Notes under the pieces: model-generated
The model's input: only the letters and a program-made list of their open reading frames with translations
What the model was told of the DNA's origin: nothing
Databases searched by the model: none
Assembly: GCF_004217415.1 (NCBI RefSeq)
Contig: NZ_SHLI01000001.1
Span: 1,488,001-1,552,000, forward strand
Length of the DNA stretch: 64,000 bases
Reading direction: 5' to 3'
Origin: Spiribacter vilamensis
Lineage (GTDB): Bacteria > Pseudomonadota > Gammaproteobacteria > Nitrococcales > Nitrococcaceae
Shown here: piece by piece, positions 43,011 to 57,768 of the stretch
Layout of the letters: each line of letters begins with the position of its first letter
How positions within the stretch are numbered: position 1 is the stretch's first letter
Translations under genes and position numbers: made by a program

Positions 43011-45341
43011 TCAGAAAAGAGGCTGGTCAGTGGCGTCGTCATCACCCGATCCACCATTATCCGACGCTGCGGACGGCGGTTCCGGCAGGTTGGCGGTGCG
43101 GAATGTCTCGAACACCGCGTCCGCCGCGTCACCGGGCACCCGTTTGCCGGTCTCGGGATCGATCTTCACCGTCACCAGGTCATCCGGGCGCGGCCACTGG
43201 GTCGGCGGTCGGTCCGCCAGCGCCTCGCCCATGAAGTCCATCCAGATCGGCAAAGCCGCGCGTCCCCCGGTTTCGTAGCGACCCAGAGTGCCGCGTTCGT
43301 CGAACCCGACCCAGACCGTTGTCACCAGGTCGCCGTTGAACCCCGAGAACCAGGCATCCTGCTGGTCATTGGTGGTGCCGGTCTTACCCGCGATGTCGTC
43401 CCGGCCAAGCTCGCGGGCGGCACGCGCCGTGCCCTCCCGGACCACGTCCTGCAGCATCGATCGCATCAGCCAGGCGTTCTCGGCACTGATTGCTCGTTCG
43501 ACCGGCGCCGACGCCTCGTAGGCCGTCTCGCCCTGGTTACCGACCACCCGATCGATGAAATGCGGCTCGACCCGCTTGCCGCCATTGGCAAACACGGCAT
43601 AGGCCCGCGCCAGCTCGAGCGGTGTCACTCCGGCGGCGCCCAGGGCCAGCGACAGGTTGCGTGGCAGCCGGTCACCGGGCAGACCGAACCGCTCGATATG
43701 ATCGATGGTGGGCTCGGTGCCGACACGCCGCAGGACACGGATCGACACCAGGTTGCGCGAATACGTCAGTGCCTCGCGCAGCCGGGTCGGACCGAACACC
43801 CGACCGCTGTAATTCTCCGGCCGCCAGACGTCCTCGAGGGCGGTGTCCGTAAACACCACCGGCGCGTCGTTCACCAGCGTCGCCGGCGTGAGACCGTTGG
43901 CCAGCGCCGCCGAATAGATCAACGGCTTGAACGCGGAGCCGGGCTGCCGCGACGCCTGGGTCACGCGATTGAACTTGCTGAACGAGAAATCGTAACCACC
44001 GACCAGCGCCCGGATACGCCCGTCGGTCGGGGCCAGCGACACCAGCCCGCTCTGCGGCTCCGGCAGCTGGGCAAGCCGCCATCCGTTGTCGGTCTCCCGC
44101 AGATGCACGACATCGCCCACCGACAGCACATCAGCCGCCTGGTCCGGAGCGGGACCCATCGAGTCGCGGCCGAGCTGGGGACGGGCCCACTCCAGCCCCG
44201 CCCAGGGCACCTCCACCCGCTCGTCCGCGCGGGTCAGCAGTGTCGCGGCTTGCCCGTCGAGCGCGCTGACCACCGCCACCTGCAGATCGCCGGGGCGCGA
44301 AAAGCCGGACAGGCGCTCGCGGAGCGACTCGCGGGATCCTTCCAGGACGGTCCGGTCGAGCCGGGCCAGTGGCCCGCGGTAGCCATGACGCTCGTCGTAG
44401 GCATGCAGCCCGTTCCTCAGCGCGGCACGCGCCTCGCGCTGACGCTCACCGGAAATCGTCGTGTGCACTGTATAGCCCCGGGTGTAAGCGGCTTCCCGGC
44501 CATAGCGCTCAACCATCCACGCGCGCGCCATCTCCGCAATATACGGGGCGTCCACGCTATTCCGGCGACGATGGTAATTCGCCGTTATCGGCGCCGCCAT
44601 GGCCTGCTCGTAGCGGTCCGAATCGATGACTTCCGTGTCGAGCATGCGGCCGAGCACGTAACCGCGGCGGCGCAGTGATTCGTCGGGGTTTGCCAGCGGA
44701 TTGGATGCCGAGGGCGCCTTGGGCAGACCCGCGATGGTGGCCTGCTCGGCAAGCGTCAGTTCGTCGAGCGGTCGCCCGTAATACGTCCGCGCGGCCGCGG
44801 CAACGCCATAGGCCCGCTGCCCGAGATAGATCCGGTTGAGATACAGCTCGAGGATCTTTTCCTTATCCAGCTCCTGTTCGATACGCAGCGCCAGGAGGAT
44901 CTCGCGGAGCTTGCGCAGATACGTCTGCTCGGAGCTGAGGAACAGATTGCGGGCCAGCTGCATCGTGATGGTGCTGCCGCCCGGTCCTTTCTCGCCAGTG
45001 CGAACCAGGTACCAGACCGCGCGGGCGATCCCTTCATAATCGACACCCGGGTGTTGATAGAAACGCTGATCCTCGGCCGCGATGAAGGCCTCGACCATGG
45101 ACCGGGGAATCTCGTCGAGTTCAACAGGCGTGCGACGCACATCGCCGAATTCCTCGATGAGCTCGCCCTCGGTGGTATAGACCCGCATCGGGACCTGCAG
45201 CTCGACGTTGCGCACCGATTCGACACTGGGCAGTCCCGGAGCGAGAACGATGTAGGCGACCACCAGCGCACCGATCGCCAGGAACCCGAGCGAGGCCAGC
45301 CCCGCGAATATCTTCAGTGAGCGCCGAACGATGACCGACAT
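43011..45341 (-). CDS. mrcA: Penicillin-binding protein 1A
   Basis: The 776-residue class A PBP has an N-terminal helix (IFAGLASLGFLAIGALVVAY), a glycosyltransferase domain with EDQRFYQHPGVDYEGIARA and LARNLFLSSEQTYLRK, and a transpeptidase domain with SAFKPLIYSAAL (active Ser and Lys), and KTGTTNDQQDAWF. The C-terminus is acidic and Ser/Asp rich. ATG 45341 has AAGGGG upstream. It is divergent from pilM, with their start codons overlapping, as in the classical ponA-pilMNOPQ arrangement. Confidence 0.95.
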   Translation of the reverse strand: MSVIVRRSLKIFAGLASLGFLAIGALVVAYIVLAPGLPSVESVRNVELQVPMRVYTTEGELIEEFGDVRRTPVELDEIPRSMVEAFIAAEDQRFYQHPGVDYEGIARAVWYLVRTGEKGPGGSTITMQLARNLFLSSEQTYLRKLREILLALRIEQELDKEKILELYLNRIYLGQRAYGVAAAARTYYGRPLDELTLAEQATIAGLPKAPSASNPLANPDESLRRRGYVLGRMLDTEVIDSDRYEQAMAAPITANYHRRRNSVDAPYIAEMARAWMVERYGREAAYTRGYTVHTTISGERQREARAALRNGLHAYDERHGYRGPLARLDRTVLEGSRESLRERLSGFSRPGDLQVAVVSALDGQAATLLTRADERVEVPWAGLEWARPQLGRDSMGPAPDQAADVLSVGDVVHLRETDNGWRLAQLPEPQSGLVSLAPTDGRIRALVGGYDFSFSKFNRVTQASRQPGSAFKPLIYSAALANGLTPATLVNDAPVVFTDTALEDVWRPENYSGRVFGPTRLREALTYSRNLVSIRVLRRVGTEPTIDHIERFGLPGDRLPRNLSLALGAAGVTPLELARAYAVFANGGKRVEPHFIDRVVGNQGETAYEASAPVERAISAENAWLMRSMLQDVVREGTARAARELGRDDIAGKTGTTNDQQDAWFSGFNGDLVTTVWVGFDERGTLGRYETGGRAALPIWMDFMGEALADRPPTQWPRPDDLVTVKIDPETGKRVPGDAADAVFETFRTANLPEPPSAASDNGGSGDDDATDQPLF

Positions 45342-46344
45342 GAACCCCTTCGCGCACAGTAAATCGATTAGCTCGAAGTATATCACCGGCAGTGTCCGCA
45401 ACCGCCGTCATCCGATCGTGGGTCTCGATATCGGCACCACGGCGATCAAGGCCGTCGGCCTGAAGCGATGCGCCGAAAGGGTGATCATCAGCGGTTTCGG
45501 CATCGAGCCGGTCGCAGCGACTGCCACCTCTGCCGATCCCGGTATACCCGGCAAGGCGCTCACCGCCGGTATCAGGCACGCCGTCAATGCGGCGGCGCCG
45601 GGTGCGCGTGTAGCGGCGACCGCCCTGCCCGACGAAGAGGCCATCACCCGCATGCTCGAAGTCCCGGCGGGTCTCGATGATAGAGCCCTCCACACCCGGG
45701 TCAGCCTCGACATCGAGGCATCGCTGAAACAGCCCCGTCACGAACTGGTCTGCGACTTCCGCCGCCTCGCCGTCGATCCCGACAGTGGCAAGCAGCCGGT
45801 CCGCGTGGTTGCCGCCCGGGCCGAGGCGCTTACGCGGCGCCAGAGGCAGCTGAAGGCCGCTGGCCTGCAATGCCGGCTCGTCGATCTCGATTCCCACGCC
45901 ATTGCCCGCGCCGCCCTCGCCGATCCCCGGCTGCATACGGGGCCGGACGACCCCCCGATCGCCCTGCTGGATATCGGCACACGACTTCACCTGACGGTAT
46001 TCGATCGCCAGCGCATCCATTACCGCCAGGATCACGCCCTCGGCGGCAGGCCCGATGACGACGATCGCCTGCGGGGCATCGAGCAGGCACTGGCCATGCA
46101 CCACGGCAGCTCGGACGCTCGCGCGCCGGACGTGCTGGGTCTGACCGGCGGAGCCATCACCTCGTCGCTGGCCGATGCACTGGGCCGGCGACTGGCGAGC
46201 CGTTGCCAGCGCATCGATCCATTGCACGCACTTGAGACCGACGAGGCCGTGGACACGGACACGCTGGCCGGCTCGATGCCCCGGCTCCTGACCGCCATCG
46301 GTCTCGCCCTCCATGCCGGAGACCCGAATGCCCATTGGCGTTAA
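45331..46344 (+). CDS. pilM: Type IV pilus assembly protein PilM
   Basis: The 337-residue actin-like protein has phosphate-binding motifs VGLDIGTTAIKAVGL at about residues 30-44 and ALLDIGTRLHLTVFD later, followed by LGLTGGAI. PilM binds the PilN N-terminus on the cytoplasmic face of the pilus or competence machinery. Starts at ATG 45331 or 45340 both overlap the 5' end of mrcA; no later start keeps the first motif. No clear SD is seen. The gene overlaps pilN by 17 bp. Confidence 0.9.
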   Translation: MTDMNPFAHSKSISSKYITGSVRNRRHPIVGLDIGTTAIKAVGLKRCAERVIISGFGIEPVAATATSADPGIPGKALTAGIRHAVNAAAPGARVAATALPDEEAITRMLEVPAGLDDRALHTRVSLDIEASLKQPRHELVCDFRRLAVDPDSGKQPVRVVAARAEALTRRQRQLKAAGLQCRLVDLDSHAIARAALADPRLHTGPDDPPIALLDIGTRLHLTVFDRQRIHYRQDHALGGRPDDDDRLRGIEQALAMHHGSSDARAPDVLGLTGGAITSSLADALGRRLASRCQRIDPLHALETDEAVDTDTLAGSMPRLLTAIGLALHAGDPNAHWR

Positions 46345-46894
46345 TCTGCTGCCCTGGCGCGAGAGGCGCGCGCGGCGCGAGCGCCGGTGCCTGTGGCTGA
46401 TCACGGGGTTGGCAGGGCTCGCCGGCCTGACGATCATGGTCGCGACCGCGGCACCGATCGGTAACGACAACGCCCACCTGAACAGCCGCCAGACCGAACT
46501 GCGCGACCGCGTCGCCGCGCTCGCGCCGAATGTCGACCGTGCCCGCCGCATGGACCGGCAGATCGACCGCCTCGATGCGCGACAGTCGGCAATGGACCGA
46601 CTTCGACAGCGGCGAACCCGGGCTGTCGATGCACTCACCACGGTGGTGAGCGCGCTGCCACCATCGATTGCCCTCGTCCATCTCGAACACGGCTCCGACA
46701 GGCTTGTGATCGAGGGTCTCAGCCCGAAGTCCCGCGCCATCCCGCGCCTGATCGATGCACTCCGCGCAACACCGGGATTTACCGGGTTCCGCATCCAGCG
46801 TCTCGCCAATCGCCCCTCGGAATCGGCCCCTGGCCAGCGGTTTCGCCTGGTACTCGAGCGCAACCCCACTGCGTCCCCCGACCATGATCGCTAG
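46328..46894 (+). CDS. pilN: Type IV pilus assembly protein PilN
   Basis: The 188-residue inner-membrane protein starts with the PilM-binding motif (INLLPWRE), here MPIGVNLLPWRERRARRERR, followed by a membrane helix (LWLITGLAGLAGLTIMVATA) and a coiled and alpha/beta periplasmic domain. ATG 46328 is chosen because the motif must be near the N-terminus; it overlaps the pilM end. The gene ends 11 bp inside the pilO-pilP gene, so pilM, pilN and pilOP are coupled. Confidence 0.92.
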   Translation: MPIGVNLLPWRERRARRERRCLWLITGLAGLAGLTIMVATAAPIGNDNAHLNSRQTELRDRVAALAPNVDRARRMDRQIDRLDARQSAMDRLRQRRTRAVDALTTVVSALPPSIALVHLEHGSDRLVIEGLSPKSRAIPRLIDALRATPGFTGFRIQRLANRPSESAPGQRFRLVLERNPTASPDHDR

Positions 46895-47789
46895 AGCACT
46901 GAAACGGGCGACACTGGCGCTGCTTCTCGGCCTGATCGCGGGCTGGTTCGTCACGCTGCGACCGGTACTTGCCGAGCGCGACGCCGTGGGTGCGCGCGTA
47001 CACGCACTGGATCAGCGACTCGAGGCCCACCGGCGCACGTCGGCCGGGCTTGCCGATCAACGCGAGCGGCTCGGCGCCATGCGTAATGCGATCAGGCAAC
47101 ACCCGATGCGTTTGCCGGACCGGCCCGATGAGTCCGGACTGATCGGCCGTATCACCGCACTCACCGCCGACAGCGCCATTCGCCTCGTCGACATTGCGCC
47201 CGGCGGGACCGGCGAGTCGCCGCGATATCGCCACCGGGACATCACCGTCCGCATGGAAGGCCCATGGGACGCGCTCATGCGCCTTCTCGCGCGGATCGAT
47301 GAGACGACCCGGGCCGTCGCCCTGACCGGCCTCGAGCTGGATCGAGCGAAGAACGGCGATGGCCGGCGATGGCTCACGCTGGGGCTCCACCTCCGGGGCT
47401 ACTGGCAACCCGGTCCGACGGACAATATCGCGACCACGGCCGGAAACGGGGACAGCGGATGGATCCTGACGGCCGGAGCGGTCGAGGCCCACACCGTAGC
47501 GCCCTCGCTGCGCCGCGATCCCTTCCACCCGGCCACCCGCGTCACGCGGGTCGAGCGGCGCGATATCGCGTACCTGGGACGGATCACACGGGGCGACGCA
47601 CAGTGGGCGCTGATCCGCGACGCCGACGGCCAGCTCCACCGGCGGCGCACTGGCGATCCAGTGCCCGGACTGGGGCGCCTGACCCGGATCCGGCCACGCG
47701 CCATTACGGTCGAATCGGCGGTCTCGGACGGCAGCGACCGGCGGCATATCGTCCGCCGGCATTCGAACACCGACGGGAGAGGAGACTAG
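46884..47789 (+). CDS. pilOP: PilO-PilP fusion protein
   Basis: The 301-residue protein begins like PilO: a membrane helix (residues about 8-25), a coiled segment (31-70) and a ferredoxin-like domain to about residue 175. It then continues, after a linker, into a PilP homology region (about 209-280) with RDPFHPATR, IAYLGRITRGDAQWALIRDA and the TGDPVPGLGRLTRI strand. Normally PilP is a separate lipoprotein that links PilN/PilO to the secretin. Here it has no signal peptide or lipobox and is carried by PilO. No internal stop or separate start suggests two genes. Confidence 0.85.
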   Translation: MIARALKRATLALLLGLIAGWFVTLRPVLAERDAVGARVHALDQRLEAHRRTSAGLADQRERLGAMRNAIRQHPMRLPDRPDESGLIGRITALTADSAIRLVDIAPGGTGESPRYRHRDITVRMEGPWDALMRLLARIDETTRAVALTGLELDRAKNGDGRRWLTLGLHLRGYWQPGPTDNIATTAGNGDSGWILTAGAVEAHTVAPSLRRDPFHPATRVTRVERRDIAYLGRITRGDAQWALIRDADGQLHRRRTGDPVPGLGRLTRIRPRAITVESAVSDGSDRRHIVRRHSNTDGRGD

Positions 47790-47792
47790 CGG

Positions 47793-48914
47793 ATGCAGGC
47801 TACGGGCATACACTACCTGGCAATGGTGGCCGTGCTGATGGGACTGGTAACCGGCCCGGTCGCGGCCCGCGAGGCCGTCCGCCTGGATGTGGAAGACGTC
47901 ACCCTCCCGGAGGTCAGGCAACAGGTCGACGCCATCAACGGCCGGTCACCCGCCACCGACCCTGCCACACCGACCACTACCCCGAATCGGAAAGCCGCCC
48001 CGACACGAACCGTTTTCCTGCCGGTGAAATACGCCAGCGCCAAAGACCTTGCCGGCCTGCTGGAAGATGCCCGGGTGCGTGTCGATCAACGCACCAACAC
48101 GCTTATCATCAGCGGCGACGAGCCGGCCATCGAGCGGGCGCGGGGACTGATCAGGAGGCTCGATGTGCCAGTCCGCCAGGTCCTCATCGAGGCGCGCATC
48201 GTGATCGCCAGTGATGACTTCAGCAATGAGATCGGGGTGCGTTTCAATGCCGAGCGCACCAACCGGACCGGCGACACCACCATCAACAGCGGTGGCACCC
48301 TCGGCGAGGATGGCCTCATGGTGGATCTGCCCGTTGGCAACGCCGCCGGGGGCGCGGGTGTTGCCATCGGCAAGATCGGCAGCTATCTGCTCGAGCTCGA
48401 GCTCTCGGCGATGGAGAGCGAAAACGAGGGCGAAATCATCTCCAGCCCGCGTGTGGTCACCGCCAGCCACCAGGAGGCCGAGATCAAGCAGGGTGTCCAG
48501 ATCCCCTTCGAGCAGGCCACCTCCAGTGGCGCCACCAGCATCGCCTTCCGCGAGGCGGTACTGGGGCTGGTGGTCACGCCGCAGATCACTCCTGACGGCC
48601 AGGTGCAGCTGGCGCTTGCCATCAACCAGGACAGCCGTGGCGAGGAGACGCCGGAAGGCCCGGCCATCAACACCCAGGCGGTGCGCACGCATGTCCTCGT
48701 CGCGGACGGCGAAACCGTGGTGCTGGGCGGCGTATTCGAGCAGACCCGCCGCGAGGGGGTCAGCCGGATCCCCGTGCTCTCGGAACTACCGGTGGTCGGC
48801 CCACTGTTCCAGCGCCGCTCCACTGTCAACGACCGCAGTGAGTTGCTGATCTTCGTCACGCCCCGCATTCTCGATGCCCCGACGATCGGGGCAAAAACGG
48901 TAGAATCCCGATAA
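47793..48914 (+). CDS. pilQ: Shortened PilQ secretin
   Basis: The 373-residue protein has a signal peptide (MVAVLMGLVTGPVAA), a short remnant resembling the start of the N0 domain (VRLDVEDVTLPEVRQQVDAI), an N1 domain with VFLPVKYASAKDLAGLLED, and a complete secretin beta-domain from about 130 to 360, ending SELLIFVTPRIL. Full-length PilQ is about 700 residues, with AMIN repeats and a complete N0, all missing here. The beta-barrel sequence looks intact. The gene is coupled to pilOP (3 bp) and aroK (overlap). Confidence 0.9.
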   Translation: MQATGIHYLAMVAVLMGLVTGPVAAREAVRLDVEDVTLPEVRQQVDAINGRSPATDPATPTTTPNRKAAPTRTVFLPVKYASAKDLAGLLEDARVRVDQRTNTLIISGDEPAIERARGLIRRLDVPVRQVLIEARIVIASDDFSNEIGVRFNAERTNRTGDTTINSGGTLGEDGLMVDLPVGNAAGGAGVAIGKIGSYLLELELSAMESENEGEIISSPRVVTASHQEAEIKQGVQIPFEQATSSGATSIAFREAVLGLVVTPQITPDGQVQLALAINQDSRGEETPEGPAINTQAVRTHVLVADGETVVLGGVFEQTRREGVSRIPVLSELPVVGPLFQRRSTVNDRSELLIFVTPRILDAPTIGAKTVESR

Positions 48915-49447
48915 TGACGAGAAAAGACCGCGTATTCCTCATCGGCCCCATGGGCGCCGGCAAGAGCACGATCGGCCGACGCCTCGCGGCACGGCTACAC
49001 CTGTCGTTCGTGGATCTGGATGCCGCCATCGAGGCGCGGACCGGGGTGGACATCCCGCGCATTTTCGACATTGAGGGCGAGGCCGGCTTCCGGCGCCGGG
49101 AGGCCGGTCTGCTCGACACGCTGACCCGACAGCCCGGTATCCTCCTCGCCACCGGCGGCGGTGCCATCCTCGATCCCGAAAACCGCCGCCACCTGGCGGA
49201 GCGCGGCCAGGTTGTCTACCTGCGTGCCGGCGTGCCGGCGCAGCTTGCCCGGATCCGCCACAGCGACCGCCCGCTGTTGCGCGGCGAAGATCCGGCCGGC
49301 CGGCTCCGCGGGATCTTCGAAGAACGCGCCCCCCTTTACGAATCGCTGGCCGACATCAGCATTGATACCGAGGAGGGTCCGCCCGAGCGGATCGCCGAAC
49401 GGCTGGCCCGGCGACTGCTGAAAACGGAGCTCTCGCATGAAGGATGA
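48914..49447 (+). CDS. aroK: Shikimate kinase
   Basis: The 177-residue kinase carries the P-loop GPMGAGKSTIGRRLA, the DLDAAIE shikimate segment and the LATGGGAIL motif, with the lid Arg in RHSDRPLLRG. It phosphorylates shikimate in aromatic amino acid synthesis. It is transcribed with aroB, which overlaps by 11 bp, and follows pilQ with overlapping stop and start. This pilQ-aroK-aroB order is ancestral in gammaproteobacteria. Confidence 0.97.
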   Translation: MTRKDRVFLIGPMGAGKSTIGRRLAARLHLSFVDLDAAIEARTGVDIPRIFDIEGEAGFRRREAGLLDTLTRQPGILLATGGGAILDPENRRHLAERGQVVYLRAGVPAQLARIRHSDRPLLRGEDPAGRLRGIFEERAPLYESLADISIDTEEGPPERIAERLARRLLKTELSHEG

Positions 49448-50531
49448 ACCCCGCCGCGTGGACGTTGCGCTCGGCGAGCGCAGCTACCCGATCATCATCG
49501 GCCGTGGCCTGCTCGATGACGGCGAGCTGTTACGCGAGCATATTCCCGCTCACGAGGTTATGGTGGTGAGTAACGACACCGTAGCGCCGCTTTATCTCGA
49601 TCGGCTGGCATCGGCATTCGGTACCCGGCGATTCGCGAGTGCCTGCCTGCCGGACGGCGAAGGCGAGAAACGGCTCGAATCAATGCTGCCCGTGTTCGAC
49701 ACCATGCTGGTCAACGGCTTTAGCCGCGACTGCCGGATCATCGCCCTCGGCGGGGGCGTTATCGGCGATCTCGCGGGTTTCGTCGCCGCCACCTACCAGC
49801 GCGGCGTCGATTTCGTGCAGGTGCCAACCACGCTGCTGGCAATGGTCGACTCATCGGTGGGCGGCAAGACCGGCGTCAACCATCCGCGCGGCAAGAACAT
49901 GATCGGCGCCTTCCATCAGCCGCGCGCGGTAATCGCCGACCTGGCCGTCCTCGACACGCTCCCCGTCCGGGAACTGCGCGCCGGTATGGCGGAAGTCATC
50001 AAGTATGCCCTGCTCGGCGATCACGGCTTCCTCGAATGGCTCGAGGCGCATATCGATGCCGCCATGGCGCGTGACCCGGAGGCCATGGCGTTCATCATCG
50101 AACGCTGCTGCCGCAACAAGGCGGCGATCGTCACCGCCGACGAGCGTGAATCCGGCCAGCGCGCGCTGCTCAACCTCGGCCACACCTTCGGTCATGCCAT
50201 CGAGGGCGCCCGCGGCTACGGTGACTGGCTGCATGGCGAGGCGATCGCCGCGGGCATGTGCATGGCGGCACGCATGTCGACCCGCCTCGGCTGGATCAGC
50301 CCCGCGCAGCGTGACCGCGCCATCGACCTGATCCGGCGTGCGGGCCTGCCGGTGCGGGCGCCGGACGATATCGGCGCGGCACGGTTTCGCGAATTCATGG
50401 CCCGCGACAAGAAAAACCGCCACGGCGAGCTGCGCCTGGTGCTCCTGCGGGACCTCGGTGACGCGACGGTCACCGCCGATTACGATCCGGACGCACTCGA
50501 TGCAACACTGGAGTCCGCCGGTCATGAGTGA
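49437..50531 (+). CDS. aroB: 3-dehydroquinate synthase
   Basis: The 364-residue enzyme makes 3-dehydroquinate from DAHP. NAD and metal-site motifs are ALGGGVIGDLAGFVAATYQR, the VPTTLLAMVDSSVGGKTGVN segment, GHTFGHAIE with the zinc His residues, and HGEAIAAGM. Length is standard. It overlaps both aroK and dgt by 8 to 11 bp, so it is translationally coupled with its neighbours. Confidence 0.97.
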   Translation: MKDEPRRVDVALGERSYPIIIGRGLLDDGELLREHIPAHEVMVVSNDTVAPLYLDRLASAFGTRRFASACLPDGEGEKRLESMLPVFDTMLVNGFSRDCRIIALGGGVIGDLAGFVAATYQRGVDFVQVPTTLLAMVDSSVGGKTGVNHPRGKNMIGAFHQPRAVIADLAVLDTLPVRELRAGMAEVIKYALLGDHGFLEWLEAHIDAAMARDPEAMAFIIERCCRNKAAIVTADERESGQRALLNLGHTFGHAIEGARGYGDWLHGEAIAAGMCMAARMSTRLGWISPAQRDRAIDLIRRAGLPVRAPDDIGAARFREFMARDKKNRHGELRLVLLRDLGDATVTADYDPDALDATLESAGHE

Positions 50532-51696
50532 TCCGATCCAGGACCCGCCGGGCCTCGCGCCCTATGCCTGCCGCCCGTCCATGAGCCGCGGCCGCCTCCA
50601 TGCGGACTCGCGGCCGGACCTGCGCAACGCCTTCCAGCGTGACCGCGATCGGATTATCCACAGTTCGGCGTTTCGGCGCCTGGAGTACAAGACCCAGGTG
50701 TTCGTGAACCACGAGGGGGATCTGTTCCGCACCCGGCTCACGCACAGCCTGGAGGTGGCGCAGATCGCACGGACCATCGCCCGGGCACTGGGTCTTAACG
50801 AGGATCTGACCGAGGCCATCGCGCTCGCGCATGATCTCGGCCACACCCCGTTCGGCCACGCCGGACAGGCGGCACTCAACGATTGTATGACCGATTACGG
50901 CGGATTCGAGCACAACCTGCAGTCACTGCGCGTGGTCGACCAGCTCGAGGCACGCTATCCGGATCACGATGGCCTCAATCTGACGTTCGAGACGCGGGAG
51001 GGGCTGGTCAAGCGTTGTCCGCTGGCCAATGCCGAGCGGCTCGGTGCCGTCGGACAGCGATTCATCGATGGCACGCAGCCGGCCCTGGAGGCGCAGCTCA
51101 CCAACATCGCCGATGAAATCGCCTACAACAGCCACGACGTCGATGATGGCCTGCGGGCCGGGCTGCTGGATCTCGATGCACTGCGCGGCGTGGAATGGAT
51201 CGACACGCTGTACCGTCATGTCGAGACCGACCACCCACGGCTTGGTGGTCGTCGGCAGGTCTACCGGATCGTCCGCGAACTCATCGCCGGGCAGGTCAAC
51301 GACCTCCTGACGACCAGTCGCGAACGCATCGAAGCGGCGGGACCGGACAGCCCGGCCGCCGTGCGTGCGCGGCAACAACCGCTGATCGGATTCAGCCCGG
51401 ACATGTACGCGCGACACCGCGCGCTCAAGGACCACCTGATGGAAAACCTCTATCGGCACTACCGCGTCCACCGTATGACCACCAAGGCGGATGAGGTCGT
51501 TCGCACCCTGTTCCGGCGCTTCATGGGCGACGCCCGGCTGCTGCCGCCGGCGTTCCGGACCACTCCGGTGGAGCAGTCCTCGCCGGGGGGTGAACGCGGC
51601 CAGGCCCGCGTGATTGCCGACTACATCGCCGGTATGACGGATCGTTTCGCCCTCGAGGAATACGAGCGACTCACCGATCCGAGGAAACTCACCTAA
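50524..51696 (+). CDS. dgt: Deoxyguanosinetriphosphate triphosphohydrolase-like protein
   Basis: The 390-residue HD-domain protein has RTRLTHSLEVAQIARTIA and AIALAHDLGHTPFGHAG, giving the H...HD...D metal site, and DEIAYNSHDVDDGLRAG. It belongs to the shorter dGTPase-like class often called type 2; the substrate may be a range of dNTPs. The ATG at 50524 overlaps the aroB stop. Its TAA is immediately followed by the likely gltB promoter. In Pseudomonas-type genomes this gene sits in the same aroB-gltB interval. Confidence 0.93.
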   Translation: MSDPIQDPPGLAPYACRPSMSRGRLHADSRPDLRNAFQRDRDRIIHSSAFRRLEYKTQVFVNHEGDLFRTRLTHSLEVAQIARTIARALGLNEDLTEAIALAHDLGHTPFGHAGQAALNDCMTDYGGFEHNLQSLRVVDQLEARYPDHDGLNLTFETREGLVKRCPLANAERLGAVGQRFIDGTQPALEAQLTNIADEIAYNSHDVDDGLRAGLLDLDALRGVEWIDTLYRHVETDHPRLGGRRQVYRIVRELIAGQVNDLLTTSRERIEAAGPDSPAAVRARQQPLIGFSPDMYARHRALKDHLMENLYRHYRVHRMTTKADEVVRTLFRRFMGDARLLPPAFRTTPVEQSSPGGERGQARVIADYIAGMTDRFALEEYERLTDPRKLT

Positions 51697-51725
51697 TTGC
51701 CGTAAAACGGCGCCCGCGCTATATT
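51697..51725 (+). promoter_or_regulatory. Predicted sigma-70 promoter of gltBD
   Basis: A TTGCCG hexamer (51697-51702) and a TATATT hexamer (51720-51725) are separated by 17 bp, a good match to sigma-70 spacing. They lie just after the dgt stop, giving an inferred start near 51732 and a leader of roughly 145 nt before gltB. Confidence 0.6.
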
Positions 51726-51758
51726 GTCCAACCATTTGCCCGCTGACATAAACGTTGT

Positions 51759-51860
51759 TCAACCGGTTGAGGACATCAACCGCTGGCGGCACCGGAGGCG
51801 TTAACCACATCCCGTCCCGACAGGGTCCGCACGGATGTGAACGCCAACCCCAGTCAATAA
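51759..51860 (+). promoter_or_regulatory. Structured leader before gltB
   Basis: The leader holds the palindrome TCAACCGGTTGA (51759-51770), half of which can alternatively pair with TCAACCG (51776-51782) across a 5-nt loop. A second possible stem is formed by CACATCC near 51806 and GGATGTG near 51833. The alternatives are mutually exclusive, as in attenuators or operator sites. No leader peptide is recognised. Confidence 0.35.
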
Positions 51861-51876
51861 CAGAGAGGCAGTTCGC

Positions 51877-57754
<5,878 letters not shown>

Positions 57755-57768
57755 AGCGATTGTCGTCG

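Noticed and set aside
45121-46869. 582-codon minus-strand frame across mrcA start, pilM and pilN
   Set aside because: It covers genes with clear motifs on other frames and has no domain of its own; Arg- and Gly-rich shadow sequence.
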